Part shown: positions 8,366 through 16,198 of the stretch, in pieces
Position numbering within the stretch: the first letter of the stretch is position 1
Layout: each line of letters begins with the position of its first letter
Assembly (NCBI GenBank): GCA_937858705.1
Contig: CALLZM010000014.1
Location: 1 to 40,777 of the forward strand
From: an uncultured Candidatus Saccharibacteria bacterium
Lineage (GTDB): Bacteria; Patescibacteriota; Saccharimonadia; Saccharimonadales; Saccharimonadaceae
DNA: 40,777 bases
Reading direction: 5' to 3'
Translations under genes and position numbers: made by a program
The notes under the pieces: model-generated
Database searches by the model: none
The model's input: only the letters and a program-made list of their open reading frames with translations
What the model was told of the DNA's origin: nothing

Positions 8366-8547
8366 AAGCCGATAAGCTCAAACAGGAAGGCGCTGAGCTG
8401 ATAACGGTAGTTTTGCCGATATTAAACAGGCATTGTTGCAAATTGAAGGATTGAACCTGTTTCTAAAATCCAAAAAGGCGCAGCCTACGGCTGCCCCAGA
8501 AATTTCTCCCCCCTTTGGCATTTGGGTTTTGCTGCGCAAAACGCTAG
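8366..8547. other. Gap with hairpins and possible decayed coding sequence
   Basis: From 8366 to about 8480 short protein-like stretches appear in two different frames (KADKLKQEGAELIT, then FADIKQALLQIEGLN), suggesting a frameshifted remnant. Two hairpins follow: GCAGCC/GGCTGC at 8480-8494 and a perfect GTTTTGC/GCAAAAC at 8526-8542. Read on the minus strand, the first is followed by a T-run. Confidence 0.35.
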
Positions 8548-8570
8548 AAAAAGCCGCCCATGGGGGCGAC
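8548..8570 (-). terminator. Intrinsic terminator downstream of tRNA-Arg
   Basis: On the minus strand a 7-bp stem (GTCGCCC with GGGCGGC, one G-U) with a 4-nt loop is followed by TTTTT. Confidence 0.6.
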
Positions 8571-8593
8571 CGTTTTCCGAAAAGTTCTTTCTT

Positions 8594-8669
8594 GGTGCCC
8601 CGAGTTGGATTCGAACCAACGGCCTTAGGCTTAGAAGTCCTCTGCTCTATCCAGCTGAGCTATCAGGGC
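8594..8669 (-). tRNA. tRNA-Arg (anticodon TCT), CCA encoded
   Basis: The acceptor stem GCCCTGA pairs with TCGGGGC (one G-U). The D-arm GCTC/GAGC, T-arm GTTGG-TTCGAAT-CCAAC, anticodon loop CTTCTAA and an encoded CCA are all present. The anticodon stem is weak: GAGGA faces GCCTA, leaving mismatches at positions 27-43 and 31-39. The decoded codon is AGA. Confidence 0.9.
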
Positions 8670-8724
8670 AAGCCAATTCCAATTATACTATACAATTTAT
8701 CTCTGGTAAAATAGTACCTTTTGT

Positions 8725-8730
8725 TATAAT
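8725..8730 (+). promoter_or_regulatory. Extended -10 box of the DUF87 ATPase operon
   Basis: TGT-TATAAT, 8 nt before the ATG at 8739. Confidence 0.6.
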
Positions 8731-8738
8731 ATGAACCT

Positions 8739-10721
8739 ATGAGCAGCTCCAAAAAATACCTTGGTTGTACCTTTTGGTTTGAGGCGTATTTGCAAAAATC
8801 GACGCTCGATGGACAGATGTGGGACAATACACTCGAAGGTTTGTTGCAGCACATTGGTCTCATGCGGACATTGAAAATTATCGTTACTATACAAGATAAT
8901 ATGGTTCGCTATTATTTTGGGGCGAACAAAGACCTTACTGAGATGTCGAATGTTCTCGATAAGATATCGTTTCGACCAATTGCGCCAGAAAATATTACCG
9001 TTCCAGTAGCTACCACTCAAGAACGGCTGGTAGCGTTTGTGACAGGCGGTAATTTACTTGATCTTCGCGAAAGAATCAGTGCTAACAGAGGCCATAAGCT
9101 AGAATGGTCATTATTCACACTGCGGCAAACCGCCCCCAATGCAGTGTATTGTAGCGTAGACTTGGTGTTCGCTCGGGCAAACGGCGAATATTCTTTTAGC
9201 CGCAAACGATTTTTCAACTTGCCAGGGCGTTTGATCGCAGTCAACTTTCGGGAGAATGAAAAATACGGCTATCAAAAGTTTGCCCATCACCTCGATATTA
9301 AAAAAAGTTTGCATATTTTCAGAAGCGACAATCACCAAGCGCTCATGGAAGTGCAAACCTATCCGTATTTGCCGAAAAATGCTTATTTCGACCTGACTAG
9401 CTATGACTTCGATAAACATTCGTTCATCATCGGTGCGACGGGGAGTGGCAAGTCAAAGTTTATAAGCTTGTTCATTGACCGGTTGTTGTCGTCGCCCTAT
9501 GCACACAATTACCGAGTGGTAGTAGTGGATCCTCATGCGTCGCTCGAGCATGACATCGGTGGCATGCATGGAGCGAGCGTCATCAATTTTCGTTCGCGCG
9601 ATGATAGCACTGGGTTGTTTGCCGAAGAAAATACTGACATATCGGCATCGACCGAACTAACGGCGACACTATTTAAGTCGCTTTTGGGAAGTCTATATAA
9701 CTCGCAAGTCGATAGGGTGGTTCGCTATAGTTTGACCTGTCTTATGACGGCGCAAACGATGTCGCTTGGCAACCTGAAACGGTTTCTTATCGATGAAGCG
9801 TATCGAGCTAATATATTGAGACATATCGAAGTGTATATACCGCACAATGTCGGGCAATATATGACGGCAGAATATCCAAAGCTGATGCACGAACGATATA
9901 GTGAAGTAGTTGTGCCGATTGTCGAACTCATAGATGAAATAGAGCTGCAAGCGGGTGGCGAGCCTACGGATACATCGAAGTCTCTGGCGACTGTTGTAAA
10001 GGCAAATCCGCTGACTATTTTCTCGCTCAATAAGGTAGGCATGGGCGAAAAGGTTATCAAAACGGTGTCTGGACTATTGATTCAGCAGCTCTTTCTACTG
10101 GCGCAGGCACGGCAATTCAACGAAAAGATTATTCTCATCATCGATGAAGTATCGGTGGTGCAAAACCCGACCATTGCGCAAATACTTGCAGAAGCCCGAA
10201 AATACAATATGTTTGTCTTTTTGGCGCAGCAATATTTTGGGCAGGTAGATAAAACACTGCAAGATGCCATTTTTTCCAATGTGAGTAACTATTTTGTCTT
10301 TAAGGTTTCTGAGGCAGATGCTCGAGCCATAGAAGGGAATATTACTATGGAATTGCCACGAAAAATGACCATGGAGGCATCGTGGGTGGTGAGAGATACT
10401 GAAGATTTGAAGGTGCCTATTCTTACCTCGCTTGACCCGAGAGACTGCGTCGTTCGTATATCGAGCGAGGGAAAAGTGTTACCGGCATTTAAGGCGAAAA
10501 CGCTTGACTATCAAGCACAGCCAGCCAAACCGCAGGAGGCACGAGATCTTACAAGCTATCGCAAGCAGCATTTGCCGGAAAAATATCGAGAATCGACAGA
10601 GATGAGCGGTAAGGTGAGTTTGGCGAGTAAGCCGCAGGAATTGCAGCCAGTTGAACCGAACTTAATGGAAGTATTGGCGCATCAATCATCGCGACGAAAT
10701 CAAAGAAAGGGCAGAAGATAA
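8739..10721 (+). CDS. DUF87/VirB4-like P-loop ATPase (conserved CPR type)
   Basis: A 660-aa protein of the HerA/FtsK superfamily. About 225 N-terminal residues carry no recognised motif. Then comes a Walker A, IIGATGSGKSKF (about 230-241), and later a Walker B, IILIIDEVSVV (about 463-473). This is followed by EARKYNMFVFLAQQYFGQVD, the sensor/helicase-like region typical of VirB4/TraG-type motors. The C-terminal 90 residues are rich in Q, K and E and probably disordered. There is no transmembrane segment. Family relatives pump DNA or protein. In CPR genomes such ATPases are near universal and often annotated as type IV secretion or pilus-related, but the substrate here is unknown. The stop overlaps the next start by 1 nt (TAATG). 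Confidence 0.75.
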   Translation: MSSSKKYLGCTFWFEAYLQKSTLDGQMWDNTLEGLLQHIGLMRTLKIIVTIQDNMVRYYFGANKDLTEMSNVLDKISFRPIAPENITVPVATTQERLVAFVTGGNLLDLRERISANRGHKLEWSLFTLRQTAPNAVYCSVDLVFARANGEYSFSRKRFFNLPGRLIAVNFRENEKYGYQKFAHHLDIKKSLHIFRSDNHQALMEVQTYPYLPKNAYFDLTSYDFDKHSFIIGATGSGKSKFISLFIDRLLSSPYAHNYRVVVVDPHASLEHDIGGMHGASVINFRSRDDSTGLFAEENTDISASTELTATLFKSLLGSLYNSQVDRVVRYSLTCLMTAQTMSLGNLKRFLIDEAYRANILRHIEVYIPHNVGQYMTAEYPKLMHERYSEVVVPIVELIDEIELQAGGEPTDTSKSLATVVKANPLTIFSLNKVGMGEKVIKTVSGLLIQQLFLLAQARQFNEKIILIIDEVSVVQNPTIAQILAEARKYNMFVFLAQQYFGQVDKTLQDAIFSNVSNYFVFKVSEADARAIEGNITMELPRKMTMEASWVVRDTEDLKVPILTSLDPRDCVVRISSEGKVLPAFKAKTLDYQAQPAKPQEARDLTSYRKQHLPEKYRESTEMSGKVSLASKPQELQPVEPNLMEVLAHQSSRRNQRKGRR

Positions 10722-11422
10722 TGGACGAAAAAATAGCGAAGAAAATACTAGATGAAACAATTGGCCAGATTTTTCGGTATCAAAATCCGCTCAGTTTAGA
10801 GCAAGCTATGTTGCAGTTTGCCTTTGATGTTCGACTGCCGCAGCAGGTGTACGATGTCAAGACGAACCAGCCTACCTGGACGGCATCGATGGGGCAGAAT
10901 CGCTATGCCACTATGCAGGGCATGCAGAAAATGATTGAAGGTGATGGCAATATGCGTCCAGCTAGGAATCTGACGAATCTTCAAGATGTTTTGGGTGCGT
11001 GGAATGAGATTAACTTTACCTCAACTGACAGGCAAATTGGTTCAAAAAATGTTGCTGAGTCGGACGGCGTGTATCATTCGGATGGCGTGTACCGATCGGT
11101 CGATATTCGTAAGTCGAACAATATTTTATTTAGCGATGGCGTCGATGGCTGCGACCATGTTGTGGCAGGGCAAACTTCAAAACGCTGTAATTTCGTGGTA
11201 CGAGTAGAAGATAGCAAAGATATTGTAAACAGCTTTAATATCATTTGGTCGAGTAAAATTGCTAACAGTATGTTTATCCAAGATTGTTACGACCTCGACG
11301 AATGTCTTTTCTGTTCAAATATTGCTGGCAAGCGATTTTGTATCGCTAACATGCAATATGAAGAAGCGGAATATCGTCGGATTAAAGATATTGTGGCGCG
11401 GTGGGTTTTACAGAGCGCTTGA
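10721..11422 (+). CDS. Conserved CPR hypothetical protein with repetitive centre and ECLFC motif
   Basis: A 233-aa protein. Residues about 20-65 are helical. The centre has short beta-type repeats (YHSDGVYRSVDIRKSNNILF and similar), suggesting a parallel beta-helix. The C-terminal part carries DLDECLFCSNIAGKRFCIAN followed by MQYEEAEYRRIK. That cysteine-bearing signature recurs in CPR proteins often mis-annotated as CaiB/BaiF. The start is fixed by the TAATG overlap with the ATPase gene, so the two are co-translated and probably act together. The function is unknown. Confidence 0.65.
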   Translation: MDEKIAKKILDETIGQIFRYQNPLSLEQAMLQFAFDVRLPQQVYDVKTNQPTWTASMGQNRYATMQGMQKMIEGDGNMRPARNLTNLQDVLGAWNEINFTSTDRQIGSKNVAESDGVYHSDGVYRSVDIRKSNNILFSDGVDGCDHVVAGQTSKRCNFVVRVEDSKDIVNSFNIIWSSKIANSMFIQDCYDLDECLFCSNIAGKRFCIANMQYEEAEYRRIKDIVARWVLQSA

Positions 11423-11440
11423 GGTGCATAAGATTATAAC

Positions 11441-11478
11441 AAAGTAAAAACCGTACGCATTGGTACGGTTTTTACTTT
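11441..11478. terminator. Bidirectional intrinsic terminator
   Basis: A perfect 16-bp inverted repeat (AAAGTAAAAACCGTAC and its complement) around a 6-nt loop. The stem contains the A/T runs, so it can serve both the ATPase operon (plus) and tRNA-Gly (minus). Confidence 0.8.
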
Positions 11479-11552
11479 GGTGCGGGTGGAGAGAATCGAA
11501 CTCTCGTCTCAAGTTTGGAAAACTTACATACTAACCGTTGTACTACACCCGC
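11478..11552 (-). tRNA. tRNA-Gly (anticodon TCC), CCA encoded
   Basis: The acceptor GCGGGTG/CACCCGC, D-stem GTAC/GTAT, anticodon stem TAAGT/ACTTG with loop TTTCCAA, T-loop TTCGATT and a terminal CCA are all visible. Confidence 0.93.
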
Positions 11553-11590
11553 ATGAAGTGTTGCTGCTAGCTATTATAGCAGATTTTTGG

Positions 11591-11596
11591 TATGCT
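11591..11596 (+). promoter_or_regulatory. Extended -10 box of the 11603 gene
   Basis: TGG-TATGCT, 6 nt before the ATG at 11603. Confidence 0.5.
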
Positions 11597-11602
11597 AACA
11601 CT

Positions 11603-11941
11603 ATGAAATTTGATCAATTTATTCGTCCTGGTCAGGGAAAGCCTTTGCATAGCAATGGGTTAACTGGTAGCTCGCTTGGCTCAGCGGGCGGTGCTGGATT
11701 TGGAGTGAGGAAGCAAGTCGATGGTCGAAGAAGTAGAGTTGTCGGCAGATATGCTGAGTCAAAGCTTGCAAATATGGAGAGTCAACGCGAGGAATATCGC
11801 GATAGTAGGTCGGCAGGAAGCAAAATAGATATTGTGCGGCCAACTCGAAATGATGGCGCGGCTGTAGGTTCTCAACCGCCATCACGATCCACTGGTCCGC
11901 GTCGATTCACCGAACCAACGCCGAGACCTCGACCAAACTAA
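11603..11941 (+). CDS. Small basic, low-complexity protein of unknown function
   Basis: A 112-aa protein rich in G, R, S and P, probably disordered; it ends in PTPRPRPN. There is no signal peptide or membrane segment. The ATG at 11603 is chosen because it lies 6 nt after TATGCT; the longer upstream frame only translates the tRNA-Gly antisense. No family is recognised. It is followed by the tRNA-His promoter. Confidence 0.5.
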   Translation: MKFDQFIRPGQGKPLHSNGLTGSSLGSAGGAGFGVRKQVDGRRSRVVGRYAESKLANMESQREEYRDSRSAGSKIDIVRPTRNDGAAVGSQPPSRSTGPRRFTEPTPRPRPN

Positions 11942-11942
11942 C

Positions 11943-11971
11943 TTAACAATAGTCTGGCAGTCTGGTATAAT
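11943..11971 (+). promoter_or_regulatory. Promoter of tRNA-His
   Basis: -35 TTAACA (11943-11948), 17-nt spacer, extended -10 TGG-TATAAT (11966-11971); the tRNA starts 18 nt after the box. Confidence 0.65.
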
Positions 11972-11988
11972 AATGTGAGTTCAAATAT

Positions 11989-12066
11989 GGCGACTGTAGC
12001 TCATTTGGTTAGAGCGTCGGGTTGTGGTTCCGAAGGTAGAGGGTTCGATCCCCTTCAGTCGCCCCA
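11989..12066 (+). tRNA. tRNA-His (anticodon GTG), with G-1 and CCA encoded
   Basis: The acceptor GCGACTG/CAGTCGC is extended by G-1 (11989) facing C73 (12063), the tRNA-His hallmark. The anticodon loop is TTGTGGT, the T-arm is regular, and CCA lies at 12064-12066. Confidence 0.93.
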
Positions 12067-12075
12067 CACTAAAGC

Positions 12076-12099
12076 ACCTAGGTAGATCCTAGGTTTTTT
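12076..12099. terminator. Intrinsic terminator between tRNA-His and murA
   Basis: A 7-bp stem ACCTAGG/CCTAGGT with a 5-nt loop, followed by six T on the plus strand; it lies between convergent genes. Confidence 0.7.
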
Positions 12100-12113
12100 A
12101 GTTGGGGAAAAGG

Positions 12114-13640
12114 CTACCATTCGGTGATGGTAACGATATCGGCGCCAATTTCGTTCAGGCGGTTGGCAAAATCTTCATAACCACGATTGATATTATAAAC
12201 ATTGCGAAGGATAGATTTGCCAGGAGCCGCTAGCATAGCAAGAAGTATGACTACTGAAGGCCGCAGAGCTTCTGGCGCAACAAGATCCGCTGGCTTCCAT
12301 TTGGTTGGGCCGCCAATGTATACGCGGTGCGGGTCGATCATTTCCACTCTTGCGCCCAGCTTGGTCAGCTCGGTAAAGTAAATAGCTCTATTTTCATAAC
12401 TCCAATCGTGCACCAATGTCCTGCCAGTTGCTACGGTGGCAATAAGCCCCAGAAATGGCAGGTTATCCATATTTACACCAGGAAACGGCATGCAGTGGAG
12501 CTTATCTTTTGGTGCGACAAGTTGTGATTCTTCAAGGGTGATATCAACCAGGCGAGTACGACCATTATCGGCGACATATTCGGGCGATTGCTTATATTGC
12601 AAGTTCATTTGACTTAGTATTGCCAACTCTAGCTCGGTAAATTCGATGGGTACTCGTGTGATAGTAATGGGCGACTGAGTGACGATGCCGGCAGCAATGA
12701 GACTCATCGCCTCTATAGGATCTTCACTCGGTGAATAGTCGATATCTTTATTGATGTGTTTTTTACCACGAATTTTTAGAACCGTTGTGCCGATACCTTC
12801 AATCCTAACTCCTAATTTTTCTAAGAAAAAACACAAATCTTGTACCATATAGTTGGGGCTAGCGTTACGAATAGTCACCTCGCCGTCGTATAACGCAGCA
12901 GCCATAATGACATTTTCGGTAACGGTGTCACCCCTTTCAGTAAGAAGAATCGTCTTTTCAATTTTTTGAGGGGTAACAGTGGCGCTGTAGTGATGGGTTT
13001 TTGCCTCGACTGCCAGGCCAAATGGAGCCAACCCCGCTAGGTGCGGCTCGACAGTTCTGGTGCCAATACTGCACCCACCAGCAAAAGGCAGTTCGAAGCT
13101 GGAGTATTGGTGTAAGAGTGGTCCGAGAAACATCAGTACAGTACGAGTTCGTTTTGCTGCTGCTTCGTCCATATTTTCGAGTTTTAACACTTTTGGCGGG
13201 GTAATCTCTAGGTCGTTGCCAGGAAGCCACTTCATTTTTACGCCAATACTTTCGAGCACCTCGATGATACGATTTACTTCTTCAATGCGCGCAACTTTCC
13301 GTAGAGTAGTCTTGCCTTTGTTGAGCAAGCTGGCGCATAGTAAGGCGACAGCAGCATTTTTACTGGTTTTCACGCGTATATTACCGCTTAGCTTACGACC
13401 ACCGTTTATAACAAAGTTGGTTTTGCCAGAGTTGTTGAGGGTAATTATATCACTAGACAGCACTTCGCCAATTCGTGCGACCATATCGAGGCTGATATTT
13501 TGCTTGCCCTTCTCGATACGGTTGATGGCTGATTGACTGGTGCCAATGGCAATTGCCAACTCTGTTTGGGTCATGTGCTTGCTGGTGCGAATTTGCTGAA
13601 TCAGTGAACCGATTTTCTCGAGATATGTTGGCTGCTTCAT
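12114..13640 (-). CDS. murA: UDP-GlcNAc 1-carboxyvinyltransferase MurA with N-terminal XRE DNA-binding domain
   Basis: A 508-aa fusion. Residues about 8-65 form an XRE/Cro helix-turn-helix (MTQTELAIAIGTSQSAINRIEKGK). From about residue 75 a complete MurA follows, catalysing the first committed peptidoglycan step by transferring enolpyruvate to UDP-GlcNAc. Catalytic features are kept: a Lys-Asn pair (TSKNAA, about 93-94), the nucleophile loop AGGCSIGTRTVEPH with Cys190 (equivalent to E. coli Cys115, so fosfomycin-sensitive type), FPGVNMDNLPF with the general-base Asp, and NRGYEDF with the conserved Arg. The usual MurA is about 420 aa; the extra length is the HTH. Start: ATG 7 nt after TATATT. 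Its promoter contains a perfect inverted repeat, consistent with autoregulation. Confidence 0.93.
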   Translation of the reverse strand: MKQPTYLEKIGSLIQQIRTSKHMTQTELAIAIGTSQSAINRIEKGKQNISLDMVARIGEVLSSDIITLNNSGKTNFVINGGRKLSGNIRVKTSKNAAVALLCASLLNKGKTTLRKVARIEEVNRIIEVLESIGVKMKWLPGNDLEITPPKVLKLENMDEAAAKRTRTVLMFLGPLLHQYSSFELPFAGGCSIGTRTVEPHLAGLAPFGLAVEAKTHHYSATVTPQKIEKTILLTERGDTVTENVIMAAALYDGEVTIRNASPNYMVQDLCFFLEKLGVRIEGIGTTVLKIRGKKHINKDIDYSPSEDPIEAMSLIAAGIVTQSPITITRVPIEFTELELAILSQMNLQYKQSPEYVADNGRTRLVDITLEESQLVAPKDKLHCMPFPGVNMDNLPFLGLIATVATGRTLVHDWSYENRAIYFTELTKLGARVEMIDPHRVYIGGPTKWKPADLVAPEALRPSVVILLAMLAAPGKSILRNVYNINRGYEDFANRLNEIGADIVTITEW

Positions 13641-13647
13641 ACTTTAC

Positions 13648-13676
13648 AATATATCACAGATGATATATTTTTTCAA
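13648..13676 (-). promoter_or_regulatory. murA promoter with palindromic operator
   Basis: -35 TTGAAA (13671-13676), 17-nt spacer and -10 TATATT (13648-13653), then 7 nt to the ATG. A perfect inverted repeat (ATATATCA/TGATATAT, 4-nt centre; 13649-13668) covers the -10 and most of the spacer, where a bound repressor would exclude RNA polymerase. The XRE domain of MurA itself is the obvious candidate ligand. Confidence 0.75.
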
Positions 13677-13692
13677 GTCTACTGCATAGTGC

Positions 13693-13698
13693 TACAAT
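13693..13698 (+). promoter_or_regulatory. Extended -10 box of glyA
   Basis: TGC-TACAAT, 28 nt before the start; the short leader carries a strong SD (AAGGAGG, 13712-13718), unlike the leaderless neighbours. Confidence 0.6.
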
Positions 13699-13726
13699 AG
13701 AATAGAGCAACAAGGAGGTAAAAACT

Positions 13727-15007
13727 ATGCAGGACGATCCAATTTTTGGGTTCATTACAGATGAAGAGCAGCGTGAGCGAGATGGCTTAGAGCTGATACC
13801 AAGTGAAAATTATGTGAGCAGGGGAGTGCTAACGGCCTTAGGCAGTGTATTTACCAACAAATACTCCGAAGGCTATCCAGGCAAGCGATATTACGGTGGC
13901 CAACAATACACTGACCAAGTAGAACAGCTAGCAATTGATAGAGCAAAGAAGTTGTTTGGAGCCGATCACGCCAATGTGCAACCTCATAGTGGTGCACCTG
14001 CCAATGAAGCAGTATATAGCGCATGGCTCGAGCCAGGCGATACGGTGCTTGCTATGGATTTGAGCCACGGTGGGCACTTAACCCATGGAGCGCCGGTTAC
14101 CAGGAGTGCTCAGCTATACAACTTTGTGCGTTACAAGATGAAAAATATTGCTACTGGTGAGATAGATTACGACGAACTGCGAAAACTGGCATTGAAGCAC
14201 AAGCCAAAGATTGTTTTGGCTGGCTTTAGCGGCTATCCTCGCGAACTTGACTATGCGAAATTTGCCGAAATAGGCAATGAAGTAGGGGCGCTACTTATGG
14301 CAGATATGGCGCATGTAGCAGGGCTTATTGCTGGTGGTGTAGCAAAAAACCCGTTTGACTATGGTTTTCATGTTATTACTACCACGACGCACAAGACACT
14401 CAGGGGCCCTAGGGGCGGCATGATTTTGAGTAAAGGTATAGTAAGTAATCCGCTGAAGAAGCCAGAGAAAACCTTAGAAAATATTCCAACCCTTATAGAC
14501 CGGGCGGTGTTTCCTGGTATGCAAGGTGGTCCGCATATGCATAGTATTGCTGCTAAAGCAGTTGCTTTTGGCGAAGCATTGCAGCCAGAGTTTAAGAAGT
14601 ATGCTCAGCAGGTGGTGAAAAATGCCAGTGTTCTCGCAGATGAGCTCAAGAAGCGCGGGTTTGTTCTCGTAACTGGCGGTACGAGTAACCATCTTATTCT
14701 CGTGAATGTGCAAGAAAGCTTTGGCATAGATGGTAAGGCAGCTGAAGAAGCACTCGATGCGATAGGCTTGACGCTGAATAAGAATGCCATTCCGGATGAC
14801 CCCAATCCACCATTTCGTCCAAGTGGTATTCGCCTTGGCACTCCGGCTCTCACTACAAGGGGGCTAGCGGAGGAGCATATGTCGATGATTGCTGAGTGGA
14901 TGCTGAATGCTATCGAGGCTCGTGATAATACCGAAGTGCTTGCTGCTATTCACGCAGAAGTTACTCGTTTCGCACGGCAGTTTCCATTGCCAAGTGATCG
15001 CGCATAG
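13727..15007 (+). CDS. glyA: Serine hydroxymethyltransferase
   Basis: A 426-aa PLP enzyme of fold type I that interconverts serine and glycine and supplies one-carbon units to tetrahydrofolate. The PLP-lysine motif TTTTHKTLRGPRGG is intact near residue 225. Other family landmarks are NYVSRGVLTALGSVFTNKYSEG, YYGGQQYTDQVE and ADMAHVAGLIAGG. The length is standard. The start is set by an ideal SD (AAGGAGG) 8 nt upstream. A strong hairpin terminator follows. Convergent pilin genes lie beyond it. Confidence 0.97.
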   Translation: MQDDPIFGFITDEEQRERDGLELIPSENYVSRGVLTALGSVFTNKYSEGYPGKRYYGGQQYTDQVEQLAIDRAKKLFGADHANVQPHSGAPANEAVYSAWLEPGDTVLAMDLSHGGHLTHGAPVTRSAQLYNFVRYKMKNIATGEIDYDELRKLALKHKPKIVLAGFSGYPRELDYAKFAEIGNEVGALLMADMAHVAGLIAGGVAKNPFDYGFHVITTTTHKTLRGPRGGMILSKGIVSNPLKKPEKTLENIPTLIDRAVFPGMQGGPHMHSIAAKAVAFGEALQPEFKKYAQQVVKNASVLADELKKRGFVLVTGGTSNHLILVNVQESFGIDGKAAEEALDAIGLTLNKNAIPDDPNPPFRPSGIRLGTPALTTRGLAEEHMSMIAEWMLNAIEARDNTEVLAAIHAEVTRFARQFPLPSDRA

Positions 15008-15021
15008 TCGAGCTGTGCTAG

Positions 15022-15057
15022 ATACTAAATATGCCACATCCGTGGCATATTTAGTAT
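15022..15057. terminator. Bidirectional terminator between glyA and the pilins
   Basis: A perfect 16-bp inverted repeat (ATACTAAATATGCCAC arm) with a 4-nt loop; the A/T-rich stem base works in both directions. Confidence 0.8.
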
Positions 15058-15069
15058 AAATACTAGTTC

Positions 15070-15531
15070 TTAGCAACCTGTACCGAGAGTGGTATTGTCT
15101 GATTCTCCACCAGCAACCCAGCTAATACGAGCACCAGTGCCACTATTACATTGTGTGTATTGCACGGCGTTTTGATCTACGGCAGTAGTAGTTCGGATAC
15201 TGTTAGGATTGTCGATTTTTGCCTCTTGTGGCCCAAGTGCTGGGGTGCCGTTAGCGGTGCAACCCGCAGTACCGACGCCACTTCCTGATCCAGTAGCGTT
15301 TGTATGATTTAAGGCAAAATTACAGTAGGTTGGGTAGCCTGTCTGTACGGTGTTCCACGCTTCTGCTTTTTTAGCAATCTGTCCTGTGAGCGATTTGGCG
15401 GCACTTATTTTGCCTCGGTTTTGTATACCGTTATACGCCACAATCGAAATGGTCGCAAGAATCGCAATCACGACGATGACGATCAGAAGCTCAACGATGG
15501 TGAAACCGCGAGATTTGATATTGTTTGACAT
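15070..15531 (-). CDS. Type IV major-pilin-like prepilin (copy A)
   Basis: A 153-aa prepilin. The leader MSNNIKSRG is followed by FTIVELLIVIVVIAILATI, a class III cleavage site (G|FTxxE) and the pilin N-terminal helix. The globular part is rich in G, T and N and has several Cys, the last at the C-terminus, suitable for disulfides. The start lies downstream of a promoter at 15576-15604 and a G-rich SD-like stretch. The first 23 codons and the upstream leader are identical at nucleotide level to copy B (98 nt, 15464-15561), then the globular parts diverge, suggesting a recent duplication or conversion with a variable surface domain. Confidence 0.9.
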   Translation of the reverse strand: MSNNIKSRGFTIVELLIVIVVIAILATISIVAYNGIQNRGKISAAKSLTGQIAKKAEAWNTVQTGYPTYCNFALNHTNATGSGSGVGTAGCTANGTPALGPQEAKIDNPNSIRTTTAVDQNAVQYTQCNSGTGARISWVAGGESDNTTLGTGC

Positions 15532-15575
15532 ATTAATTTGTGCCCCCTGCTTTATTAAATAATGGTTATGTTTTT

Positions 15576-15604
15576 ATGATAGCACTGAATGGGAGGAGGT
15601 GCAA
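15576..15604 (-). promoter_or_regulatory. Promoter of pilin copy A
   Basis: -35 TTGCAC (15599-15604), 17-nt spacer, extended -10 TGC-TATCAT (15576-15581). The spacer reads GGGAGGAGG on the plus strand, an interrupted version of the G tract in copy B. Confidence 0.65.
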
Positions 15605-15626
15605 GAGGGGAGCACCACGAGAAATG

Positions 15627-15654
15627 AAATGAGCGGCCTTACGGCTGCTCATTT
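15627..15654 (-). terminator. Terminator of pilin copy B
   Basis: A 12-bp stem (AAATGAGC extended by GGCC, one mismatch) with a 4-nt loop, 23 nt after the copy B stop codon. Confidence 0.6.
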
Positions 15655-15677
15655 ATGCTGTTGTTTGACGCCGATCT

Positions 15678-16154
15678 TTAAGAAGTTGCAGTACAGCCCG
15701 TCCCTGCCGTGGTTGTGGCTGTGGCTGCTCCAAGCGTTTTTAGTACCGCAACTGGGGTAGATGCTGCGAAGTCCCAGTGCCAAATACAAGCACCACCAGT
15801 TCTCTGTCGATAGACGATTGATTCGCCATTATTGTAGGTTGCTGCCGCACCAACTCCACCTGTGCCGGTACCAGATACATATGCTTTCACTGCTGCAGTG
15901 TTATCGAGCTTTGCTTCAGGCACATCGGCATGAGTAAAGCCAGCTGCATCTACTGGATAAGAGCTCATAACAGTGTTGTAGGCTTCGGCTTTCTTTGCAA
16001 TTTGGCCAGAGAGTGAAGCTCCCGACGATGTCTTGGCCCTATTCTGGATACCGTTATACGCCACTATCGAGATAGTTGCCAAAATGGCAATCACGACGAT
16101 GACGATCAGAAGCTCAACGATGGTGAAACCGCGAGATTTGATATTGTTTGACAT
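15678..16154 (-). CDS. Type IV major-pilin-like prepilin (copy B)
   Basis: A 158-aa prepilin with the same leader and N-terminal helix as copy A (MSNNIKSRG|FTIVELLIV). The globular domain differs, with AKLDNTAAVKAYVSGTG, then YRQRTGGACIWHWDF and a C-terminal GTGC. The related YNNGESIVYRQR and YKSGKAVVYRL elements link it to the 16247 pilin. It has its own terminator and promoter. The promoter spacer contains an uninterrupted run of nine G, a possible phase switch. Likely a pilus fibre subunit; which paralogue is the major one cannot be told from sequence. Confidence 0.9.
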   Translation of the reverse strand: MSNNIKSRGFTIVELLIVIVVIAILATISIVAYNGIQNRAKTSSGASLSGQIAKKAEAYNTVMSSYPVDAAGFTHADVPEAKLDNTAAVKAYVSGTGTGGVGAAATYNNGESIVYRQRTGGACIWHWDFAASTPVAVLKTLGAATATTTAGTGCTATS

Positions 16155-16198
16155 ATTAATTTGTGCCCCCTGCTTTATTAAATAGTTGTTATGTTTTT

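Noticed and set aside
8433-8714. ORF of 93 codons on the plus strand
   Set aside because: It contains the well-known antisense translation of a tRNA (PRVGFEPT) and covers tRNA-Arg and its terminator.
11477-11602. Upstream extension of the 11603 gene
   Set aside because: It translates tRNA-Gly antisense (VERIELSSQ) and precedes the -10 box.
13060-13536. 158-codon plus-strand ORF inside murA
   Set aside because: It is the antisense shadow of a gene with intact catalytic motifs and has no promoter or SD.
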